Made by a program: the position numbers and the translations under genes. Positions 1 through 6,842 of a DNA stretch of 44,912 nucleotides are shown here, piece after piece; within the stretch, counting starts at the first letter, position 1; the number at the start of each line of letters is the position of its first letter. Origin of the DNA: Prevotella sp. (GTDB taxonomy: Bacteria > Bacteroidota > Bacteroidia > Bacteroidales > Bacteroidaceae); assembly GCA_017413085.1 (NCBI GenBank), contig JAFPVC010000056.1, forward strand, positions 1 to 44,912, in the 5' to 3' direction. The notes under the pieces were generated by a model. It was not told where the DNA came from. It ran no database searches and saw nothing but the letters and a program-made list of their open reading frames with translations.

Positions 1-145
1 GAAGGTCAATTTTTCCATCTGAGAGAGACGGTAGATGCCCTTCGATGTGCAGACTTTGAGGGATTCTTCAGCAGAAGTCCAGGTGTAGGCGGTGGAGAGT
101 TCGAGAGTGCCGACGATGTGTGGATGACTGAGCATGAGGATTCTT
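1..145 (-). pseudogene. C-terminal module fragment of a Prevotella-type surface protein (runs off window)
   Basis: Read on the minus strand in a different frame from its upstream neighbour, this stretch encodes a short open segment that includes TWTSAEESLKVCTSKG and YRLSQMEKLTF. From memory, this resembles the tail found on many Prevotella secreted proteins (a strand, then VEVNYPL-like, then a closing F-T-F/Y). A stop lies just upstream in this frame (TAG near 158). No signal peptide or plausible N-terminus is seen, so the segment is either the shifted end of the gene at 68-1591 or a separate remnant continuing left of the window. The assignment rests on a remembered motif only. Confidence 0.35.
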
Positions 146-1591
146 ACCTGTCTTAACTATCTTCCATTTCTGAGTTGCCTTACCCGAATAGTAATTCTGA
201 ACTATTATTTCTTTGCCAGTATTTTTGTCTACAGTTGATTCCCAGAACAGACCTGAAAGCTTATTCATTATTTTACACATACCATCACCTACTGGTATAA
301 TAACCCATTTCTGTTGGTTTATGTACTTTGACTGATATGCACTTGTGTTGGCAGTATAGTGAGGATCTGGATTCTCAACCTCAATCTTCACCTGCTTACT
401 AACAATAGCCATAGTATCAAGATTTACCAAATAATCTTCCAAATATAAATTCGCATAATCCATTGGACAAATCTTCCATGATGGATATCCTTGATAGTCG
501 AGACGAAGATTGAGTGTTTTGTCGTTTGGTAAATACTTATGCAAGGTAATAGGTTTACCTATAGTAGAACTTATGGTATCCAAAGAGACATAATTCTTTG
601 TCGCTACATTCTGAATCTGGCAATATGAATTAGAGTAGTTAATCGTTTTCTCATCATAGTAAGGCTCATATGCCGCAACTTCCATGTAGTCAAGACTAAA
701 TGGTTTGTTTACATACTTAACTGTTATCTTGTTGTCACCTTTCTGTAAATCAACAACCGTACCAAAGCGAGAACATCGGAATGAATATTTACTATTAGCA
801 GGTTCCACCACAATAGTCCCCACTTTTTTTCCATTCAACTCAACTATAGCTTCAACATCTACTAACAAAGTATTATAACTGAATCTTAGAAGTTTTTGAA
901 CAGCAATATCAGAATGAAAATTGTATGTGACATAAGCACCTTTTCTATCCATTTGTACAACTTTTCCTTTAAGTGCATCAGGAGAATTCACTACCTTTGC
1001 ATTAACAACACACTCTTTGTAAGCTGGATATTGTACCCCTTTCTCACTATATACAACAGGCGAATAGAGGTATGAGAAATTTCTCTTTATCTCTTCACGC
1101 CAGTCACTAATAGGTTCGTCAAACAAACGATATGGCAATACATAATTAAAAAAGATAGAGTCATTATACTCTTTATGCCAATTAACTCGTAACCAAAAAT
1201 CACATGCTTCATCAATTGTCTTTATAAGATAATCAGCACTAATATTCGAAATGTCTGAATACTTTCTTAACCATTTTTTTTTGAATGAAAGATTATTCAT
1301 TTCTTTAGTAATAACACTATCACGAAACTCTTTTGCATTTTTCGCCATAAAAATATATGCTTCTTCAAAGTTTCTTAAATCATCAGCAGAATAAGAATGC
1401 TGATAAGACATGTTCTCTAAAATAAAATGTGCAGCCTTGTATTTTAAAGGATTTGAGCCATCCTTAAAATGACGCAAAACAACACATTCAGTCCGATACA
1501 GAATAAGAATCTCCCAAATATTTTTGACACAGAAAATAGTGGCAAATAAAATTAAAAGGATTACGACAATCGACACCCCATATTTTCTCAT
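68..1591 (-). CDS. Transglutaminase-family-like membrane-anchored protein lacking the catalytic core, with CBM-like and ricin-like domains
   Basis: The product is 507 residues. An N-terminal hydrophobic anchor at about residues 6-25 is followed by a helical region with KYKAAHFILENMSYQHSY and, near residue 155, LPYRLFDEPISDWREE. These blocks match the N-terminal part of a large family of Bacteroidota lipoproteins that normally continue into a transglutaminase-like Cys/His/Asp core. Here the sequence passes directly into a beta-sandwich-like segment (about 190-315) and then a C-terminal segment with repeated QKWxI motifs (QQKWVIIP, TQKWKIVK), which suggests a ricin-type beta-trefoil. No transglutaminase triad region is visible. 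The last ~22 residues are Arg/His/Ser-rich and look like out-of-frame read-through. Composition is AT-rich. No neighbour explains its role; it is probably exported and binds carbohydrate, by inference only. Confidence 0.55.
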   Translation of the reverse strand: MRKYGVSIVVILLILFATIFCVKNIWEILILYRTECVVLRHFKDGSNPLKYKAAHFILENMSYQHSYSADDLRNFEEAYIFMAKNAKEFRDSVITKEMNNLSFKKKWLRKYSDISNISADYLIKTIDEACDFWLRVNWHKEYNDSIFFNYVLPYRLFDEPISDWREEIKRNFSYLYSPVVYSEKGVQYPAYKECVVNAKVVNSPDALKGKVVQMDRKGAYVTYNFHSDIAVQKLLRFSYNTLLVDVEAIVELNGKKVGTIVVEPANSKYSFRCSRFGTVVDLQKGDNKITVKYVNKPFSLDYMEVAAYEPYYDEKTINYSNSYCQIQNVATKNYVSLDTISSTIGKPITLHKYLPNDKTLNLRLDYQGYPSWKICPMDYANLYLEDYLVNLDTMAIVSKQVKIEVENPDPHYTANTSAYQSKYINQQKWVIIPVGDGMCKIMNKLSGLFWESTVDKNTGKEIIVQNYYSGKATQKWKIVKTGKNPHAQSSTHRRHSRTLHRLHLDFC

Positions 1592-1710
1592 AATAAATCT
1601 ATTAACTAATAATATATACTGTTAAACATTGCACATGCGTTGTAGTCAAATTAACGCGAGATTGATGAATTTAAAACAAAGGAAAATTGTGTGTCTAATT
1701 TGTTAGAATA

Positions 1711-1747
1711 GCAGAATTGGAGTCCTCCGAAGAGAACTCCAATTCTG
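1711..1747. repeat. 17-bp hairpin with tetranucleotide loop
   Basis: GCAGAATTGGAGTCCTC and its near-perfect reverse complement are separated by CGAA, with one C/A mismatch in 17 pairs. It is the most stable structure in the gap downstream of lgt. No clear T-run follows on either strand, so it is not a standard intrinsic terminator. Confidence 0.5.
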
Positions 1748-1992
1748 CCGTCACAATAAACAGCAAAAAGCACGGATAGAAAGGCTGATAAACCAGTAGA
1801 AGCAATTGAAACAGGTTGCATGGAGCGGAAGGAAGCAAACGCAGTCCTCTATACGATTGCTGTTGGAAAAATTAAACGACAATTCCAGCTATCATTATCT
1901 TACAAAAAGCATACGATATTTGAAATCCGAAAATACAAAACAGTATGTCATCAACAAAAAATACACTCCTACATAAAATGAAGTAACTAAAA

Positions 1993-2018
1993 GCATATAG
2001 AGTTAACACTCTATGCTA
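1993..2018 (-). terminator. Possible terminator of lgt
   Basis: On the minus strand, AGCATAGAGT, a short loop and ACTCTATATGCT are followed by TTTTAG. The stem has a 2-nt bulge. It lies about 120 nt past the lgt stop. Confidence 0.4.
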
Positions 2019-2134
2019 CTGGGAATTCTTCAAAAATAGTTTCTGGAGCAGTTCGCACTCAAACATACAAGCCAATAAAGATGCCTTAACTGTTTATATC
2101 ACAATGATTGTAGGTGAAAATCCATATTATTTCA

Positions 2135-2974
2135 CTATTTTGTATGTCTATAATAATTCTTGAATAAACTTACAAATAAAAAATATAAACCTATAACAAT
2201 AAGTGGAATTGACAATATTTGTCCCATATCAAGGAACATGTCATGTTCAAAATCTTCTTGGACTTCTTTTAGAAATTCTACAAAAAAACGGAATATGAAA
2301 ATAGTAGAAATACAGTATCCAAAATAGAAACCTGTACCCATGTTCTTTAATATTGTCTTTCTGTATAAAATGCAGCCTAAAACGAAAACACAACCATAGA
2401 ACAAGGCTTCGTACAATTGTGCAGGATGCCTTGGGAGATAATCTACTTTTTCAAAAATAAAGGCCCATGGCACATCTGTAGGACATCCTATAATTTCAGA
2501 ATTCATTAGATTACCAAATCTAATCATCATTGCACAAAAAGGTGCTGCAAATGCAATCATATCAAGTACAAGAAGAAACTTTACCTTATATTTATTACAA
2601 TATATACATAAAGCTAATATTAAACCTATCACTCCTCCATGCGATGCAAGACCTGCATACCCAGTATAAACCCAATCCCCTGTAGAAAGAATTCTAATAG
2701 GAATAAAAATCTCAAAAAAATGAGACCAGCTACTAAAGAAATAAGCCGATCCATAGAAAACACAATGACCGATACGAGCACCAGCCAATATTCCTACAAA
2801 ACAATAAAAGAACAAATGTTCAACCAATAGTATATCTTTATGATACTTATTTATTCTATCTACAATTATTGATGAACCAAGCAGCCCTACTGCCCATAGT
2901 AATCCATACCACCGTATGGATATACCCAAAACTGAAAAAATCTCTAAAGAAGGATTCCAATGAATATAGTCCAT
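2135..2974 (-). CDS. lgt: Prolipoprotein diacylglyceryl transferase
   Basis: This inner-membrane enzyme transfers diacylglycerol from phosphatidylglycerol to the lipobox cysteine of prolipoproteins, the first step of lipoprotein maturation. Starting from MDYIHWNPS the product is 279 residues, normal for the family. Visible motifs are GILAGARIGH (61-70), SHGGVIGL (111-118), the Lgt signature RFGNLMNSE (152-160) and RHPAQLYEA (182-190), among about seven hydrophobic segments. A further upstream ATG (to 3007) is rejected because a -7 promoter element lies between it and this start. The gene is markedly AT-rich compared with the housekeeping genes to its right. That could reflect local composition, recent acquisition or a second copy. 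Function is secure. Confidence 0.93.
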   Translation of the reverse strand: MDYIHWNPSLEIFSVLGISIRWYGLLWAVGLLGSSIIVDRINKYHKDILLVEHLFFYCFVGILAGARIGHCVFYGSAYFFSSWSHFFEIFIPIRILSTGDWVYTGYAGLASHGGVIGLILALCIYCNKYKVKFLLVLDMIAFAAPFCAMMIRFGNLMNSEIIGCPTDVPWAFIFEKVDYLPRHPAQLYEALFYGCVFVLGCILYRKTILKNMGTGFYFGYCISTIFIFRFFVEFLKEVQEDFEHDMFLDMGQILSIPLIVIGLYFLFVSLFKNYYRHTK

Positions 2975-2990
2975 TTTTTTTATTTTTTTA

Positions 2991-3003
2991 GTGCAAAGAT
3001 ACA
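2991..3003 (-). promoter_or_regulatory. lgt promoter, -7 element
   Basis: The reverse strand reads TATCTTTGCAC, matching the Bacteroidota TAnnTTTG -7 element. The lgt ATG lies about 20 nt downstream of it, which decides the start choice. Confidence 0.7.
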
Positions 3004-3021
3004 ACATTTCTTTTGATTACG

Positions 3022-3072
3022 TATATTTTTTTTATAAAAATTGTGCATATTTTTTTATAAAAATTGTGTATA
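3022..3072. repeat. Tandem repeat of about 24 bp
   Basis: Two adjacent AT-rich copies of the pattern ATATTTTTTTTATAAAAATT followed by GTG(C/T) are seen just upstream of the lgt promoter. They differ in one T of the homopolymer run and the last base. Confidence 0.7.
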
Positions 3073-3376
3073 CGGAATTTGGTTATTGTCTAATTATTGT
3101 TTTTTATATGCAGTTTTTGAACTAATTTGAGCATTAAGTATGGTCAATCATCTCTATAACATGTGATTTTGACACTAAGATAATAAGAACTATAGGAAAA
3201 AAATAAATATGTTATCCTTGCCCTTAATATGATCTTACTCGGTCAGATATAAATTAACGTTTTTAAAAGTTAAAAAGGTTAATTATTAGTTCGTTTTGCC
3301 CTCCATAAAATTTACGTCATCATTTTTCTACCTTTTTAATTAGAATCAACTGGTACACAATAAGTTATAAATACCA
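3073..3376. other. AT-rich gap without a gene
   Basis: No gene, and no promoter convincingly matching the Bacteroidota consensus, is visible before the BspA-like repeats begin abruptly near 3377. A TATCCTTG at about 3213-3220 is a weak -7 candidate. Confidence 0.4.
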
Positions 3377-3605
3377 AGGTTGCACAGGTCTTACCTCGGT
3401 AACGATACCAAACAGTGTGACCGACATCGCCGATTATGCGTTCTCTGGCTGCACAGGTCTTACCTCGGTAACCATCCCCAACAGCGTGACTAGAATCGGC
3501 AGATATGCGTTCTCTGGCTGCACAGGTCTTACCTCGGTGACGATACCGAACAGCGTGACTATAATCGCCAATTCTGCGTTCTCTGGCTGCACAGGTCTTA
3601 CCTCT
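3377..3605 (+). repeat. Near-identical 69-bp LRR-coding tandem repeats
   Basis: At least three consecutive 69-bp units share TTCTCTGGCTGCACAGGTCT and TACCTC, differing at few positions. Such homogeneity at the DNA level suggests recent duplication or gene conversion. Confidence 0.8.
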
Positions 3606-6179
3606 GTGACATGGAATGCGGTGAATTGTTCTGGTTTCTCGACATACGGTTCCAATCCTTTCTATGACATCCGCGAACAGATAACGGAGTTTAAGTTTGG
3701 TGAAGAAGTTACAATGATACCTGAATTACTTTGTGAAGACATGAGCAAATTGACCTCTTTAACGATACCAAACAGTGTAACCTACATCAGCCGCTCTGCG
3801 TTCTCTGGCTGCAGTGGCCTGACCTCGGTGACATGGAATGCGGTGAATTGTTCTGACTTCTCGACATACGGTTCCAATCCTTTCTATAACATCCGCGAAC
3901 AGATAACGGAGTTTAAGATTGGTGAGAATGTTACAAAGATACCTGCATACCTTTGCTATGGTATGAGCAAATTGACCAGCATAACAATTTCCAAAGGTGT
4001 AATAAGCATAGGTAACTGTGCATTCCTAGACTGCCCGGGTCTGACTCACATTTACGTAGATGGTGCAAATAAAAGCTATTGTTCCGTAGATGGTGTTTTA
4101 TTCTCTTACGACAAAAAGGTCTTAATCGCTTATCCTTATGGACGACAAGGTGCATACTTAATACCCAACAGCGTGACAAGCATAGGCTATAGAGCGTTCT
4201 ATGGTTGCAGCGGCCTTACCTCTGTAACGATACCCAACAGCGTGACGAGCATAGGTGGTTCTGCGTTCTATAAATGCAGCGGTCTGACTTCTATAACCAT
4301 CCCCAACAGCGTAACTAGCATAGGTGATTCTGCGTTCTATAAATGCAGCGGTCTGAAAGATGTAACTATAGGCAATGGCGTGACCCGCATCGGAAAAACT
4401 GTGTTCCCTTCCGGTCTGAAATCCGTGACCATCAGTGCGAAGAATATTGACAGTAAGGCGTTCTATTACACCGAACTTAAATCATTGACAATCGGTGCAG
4501 AGGTTCAATCTATAGCATCTGATGCTTTTGGAATAATGCCGTCCAAAGTGATATGGCTGACAAATACACCGCCTGATGGATATAAGAATGTAAATGGCAT
4601 GATTAATTACGTAGCAAATGATTCATACACAGGGCTGAACAGTGAAAAGAAATATCAGTTTTTAAGCAGTATGTTTGAAGTGGACGGAATAAAGTATGTA
4701 CCAATCAATCCTGCGGAACGAACCTGTGATGCTATAGACTGCGCTTACGATGAGACCGCAGAGAATATCAATATAGGCGAGACCGTTTCATACAAAGGTA
4801 TAGCCATGACTGTGAATAATGTGAATACTTATTTTTGTTATGAGAATGATTATATCAAAAGCGTTGATTTGTCAATTAAAGGAAGTGTCGGCAGTTTTGC
4901 ATTTCAAAAATGCAGTAGTCTTAAAGAAGCAAATATAGGCAAGGGTGTAACGAGTATCAAAGATTATGCATTCGGTAGATGCACAGGCCTGACCTCGGTT
5001 ACCATCTCTAACAGTGTGAGGAGCATCGGAGATGATGCGTTCTATGGTTGCAGTAGTCTGAAAGATATAACTATAGGCAATGGCGTGGCCAGCATCGGCA
5101 GTTTAGCGTTCTATGGCTGCAGCGGACTAAATGAAGTACATATAAAAGATTTATCAAAATGGTGTGGTATTAATTTTAGTGATGCTATTGCAAATCCGCT
5201 GTATTACACCCACAAATTATTCTTAAATGGTGAAGAAATACATTCTATGACAATTCCTTCGGATGTGATATCAATAAAAAACTATGTTTTCTCTAGTTGT
5301 AGTAGTTTAACTTCTGTAACAATCCCAGACAATGTGATTAGCATTGGTAATTCAGCGTTCTATGGTTGCAGTAGTCTGAAAGACGTAAACATTGGCAATG
5401 GGATAACAAGCATAAATAACACGATATTTTCTGGTTGCACAGGTATAAAGACTCTTATCCTAAAAGGAGGAACAGACAGAGAACTGCAAATAGACAACAA
5501 GGCATTTTCTTCTTGTCCGCTGGATTCTGTATATATCGGCAGGAATATTACATACAGTACAACGAGCAGTGCCGGTTACTCTCCGTTCTACCGCAACACT
5601 ACATTGCGCACCGTGCACATCACAAGCAAGGAGACGGAGATATCCGAGAATGAGTTCTACGGTTGCACGAACCTGAAGAACATCACCATCGGCGACGGAG
5701 TGAAGACGATAGGCAGCTATGCATTCAGCGGCTGCAGCAGCCTGGAGTATTTCGCCTGCGGCACGCAGGTGGACAGCATCGGCAAGGAGGCTTTCTCTGA
5801 CTGCACCGCCATGACCACATTCCGAAGCAAGTCCGCCACACCGCCACGATGCGGACAGCAGGCGCTGGATGACATCAACAAATGGGAGTGCACGCTGCAG
5901 GTGCCACGGCCAAGCATAGAGGCATATCAAGGGGCGGACCAGTGGAAGAACTTTTTCTTCGTAGAGACCAAGCCAGCGGACAAGGGTGACGCAAACGGTG
6001 ACGATGCCATAAGCATGGCGGATGCCAACGCAGTAGTAAACTACTTCCTTGCAAAAGGCACATCACAGTTCATAGACGACAATTTCGACGAGAATGCCGC
6101 CGACGTAAACAATGACGGACAAGTCACCATGGCCGACGCCAACCAGATAGTGAATATGTTCCTGGAAGGAGAGAAATAG
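3417..6179 (+). CDS. BspA-like leucine-rich-repeat protein with C-terminal dockerin-like module, apparently 5'-truncated
   Basis: The product is a chain of ~23-residue LRR_5 (BspA/TpLRR) repeats of the form CTGLTSVTIPNSVTxIGxxAF, running to about residue 830. A C-terminal module follows with two Ca-binding-type loops (GDANGDDAISMADAN and DVNNDGQVTMADANQ), the signature of a dockerin type I pair. Such proteins are usually exported and bind host or plant surface ligands. Here there is no signal peptide. The frame is open back to 3309 but contains no ATG, and the repeats begin in mid-unit near 3377. The GTG used as start lies inside a repeat. Residues about 64-140 contain a tandem duplication (WNAVNCS blocks 222 bp apart). 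From about 5560 to the end the DNA is much more GC-rich than the middle. It is either a 5'-truncated gene or a donor cassette for another bspA gene. Confidence 0.75.
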   Translation: MTDIADYAFSGCTGLTSVTIPNSVTRIGRYAFSGCTGLTSVTIPNSVTIIANSAFSGCTGLTSVTWNAVNCSGFSTYGSNPFYDIREQITEFKFGEEVTMIPELLCEDMSKLTSLTIPNSVTYISRSAFSGCSGLTSVTWNAVNCSDFSTYGSNPFYNIREQITEFKIGENVTKIPAYLCYGMSKLTSITISKGVISIGNCAFLDCPGLTHIYVDGANKSYCSVDGVLFSYDKKVLIAYPYGRQGAYLIPNSVTSIGYRAFYGCSGLTSVTIPNSVTSIGGSAFYKCSGLTSITIPNSVTSIGDSAFYKCSGLKDVTIGNGVTRIGKTVFPSGLKSVTISAKNIDSKAFYYTELKSLTIGAEVQSIASDAFGIMPSKVIWLTNTPPDGYKNVNGMINYVANDSYTGLNSEKKYQFLSSMFEVDGIKYVPINPAERTCDAIDCAYDETAENINIGETVSYKGIAMTVNNVNTYFCYENDYIKSVDLSIKGSVGSFAFQKCSSLKEANIGKGVTSIKDYAFGRCTGLTSVTISNSVRSIGDDAFYGCSSLKDITIGNGVASIGSLAFYGCSGLNEVHIKDLSKWCGINFSDAIANPLYYTHKLFLNGEEIHSMTIPSDVISIKNYVFSSCSSLTSVTIPDNVISIGNSAFYGCSSLKDVNIGNGITSINNTIFSGCTGIKTLILKGGTDRELQIDNKAFSSCPLDSVYIGRNITYSTTSSAGYSPFYRNTTLRTVHITSKETEISENEFYGCTNLKNITIGDGVKTIGSYAFSGCSSLEYFACGTQVDSIGKEAFSDCTAMTTFRSKSATPPRCGQQALDDINKWECTLQVPRPSIEAYQGADQWKNFFFVETKPADKGDANGDDAISMADANAVVNYFLAKGTSQFIDDNFDENAADVNNDGQVTMADANQIVNMFLEGEK

Positions 6180-6560
6180 CCCCCACCTACCTCCCCCGTG
6201 GGGGGAGGGGGAAGTCAACGGTAAGGGATTGAAGAATTAAAGCAAATCGGTGATGCTCCTGTTGTGGTGCATCACCGATTTATTAGTTAGAAGAATGGAA
6301 TACTTTCCTCTTCGTTGTCTTTAACATATAATCCCCGTATAATTTTTCATTAAAGTTTATAGTCCCTCCCTTCCGTCAATAGTCTTTTCACCCCCTCCAG
6401 GCTCCCCCGTTTCGCGGGGGAGAGCAACCCCGTGGGGGAGGGTAAGAAGATTACGTTTCCTTAATCACCTCTGGCAAGTGGGGCAGTTAGCTTGGTGTTC
6501 GTTTGTAATTCAGTCAAATTGTAATTTAATCCCTCCCCCACGGGGGAGGTAGGAGGGGGC
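6179..6560. repeat. GC-rich inverted repeat pair, possible MITE or REP-like element
   Basis: GCCCCCACCTACCTCCCCCG with its palindromic tail (6179-6210) recurs in inverted form at 6531-6560, about 30 bp with only one or two differences. A related palindromic block (6391-6443, with CTCCCCCG and CGGGGGAG) lies between. The interior has no coding capacity. Each end is itself a palindrome around CCCCCGTGGGGG. Confidence 0.65.
6244..6281 (+). terminator. Terminator after the BspA-like gene
   Basis: A perfect 13-bp stem (AAATCGGTGATGC with its complement) encloses a 12-nt loop and is followed by TATTAGTTAG. It lies 65 nt past the stop codon. Confidence 0.7.
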
Positions 6561-6585
6561 TTTTAGGTTGTAATTACCATTGCGG

Positions 6586-6735
6586 TCAGGCTTGTTCAAT
6601 CAGGTAGTTCTCTATCGTGCGTTCTTCCTTGCCGAAGTTGATGCCGACCATGTAGGTTATCTTGGCATCGAGTTGGAACGGCAGGAAGTACTGCTTGTCC
6701 TTGATTTGCTGCAAGGTACAGTTACGATTTTTTTT
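6586..6735 (-). pseudogene. C-terminal remnant of an AAA-ATPase/PD-(D/E)XK nuclease-type protein
   Basis: The minus strand is open for about 50 codons, ending with TGA at 6586-6588. It encodes KDKQYFLPFQLDAKITYMVG, then INFGKEERTIENYLIEQA. This matches what I remember of the C-terminus of Bacteroidales proteins that fuse an AAA-ATPase-like domain to a PD-(D/E)XK nuclease domain (GVNFSSETRxIExW pattern). A TAA lies immediately upstream in frame and the rest of the gene is missing, so this is a decayed copy. Confidence 0.55.
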
Positions 6736-6769
6736 ATATATTCGGAATATTTATAATGGAAAAAATTAA

Positions 6770-6808
6770 AACGGATTACACAAACCTAAACAGTCTGTGT
6801 AATCCGTT
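6770..6808 (-). terminator. uxaB terminator
   Basis: A 13-bp stem (AACGGATTACACA with its complement) has a 13-nt loop. Read leftward it is followed by TTAATTTTTTCC. It lies 35 nt after the uxaB stop. Confidence 0.8.
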
Positions 6809-6842
6809 ATATCAATGTAATCTGTGGGTTGAACCGACAGTA

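Larger units (their letters stand above)
1592..2134. other. Non-coding AT-rich gap with two hairpins
   Basis: No convincing gene is seen in this 540-base gap between two leftward genes. It holds a strong hairpin at 1711-1747 and a weaker one at 1993-2018, both listed separately. The remainder has no recognisable coding or promoter signal. Confidence 0.5.

Noticed and set aside
1750-2130. Possible transposase remnant in the gap left of lgt
   Set aside because: No frame longer than a few dozen codons resembles a transposase and no terminal repeats were seen.
3420-3605. Regular direct repeats that could suggest a CRISPR array
   Set aside because: The 69-bp units are in frame and encode LRR repeats (CTGLTSVTIPNSV); there are no unique spacers and no cas genes.
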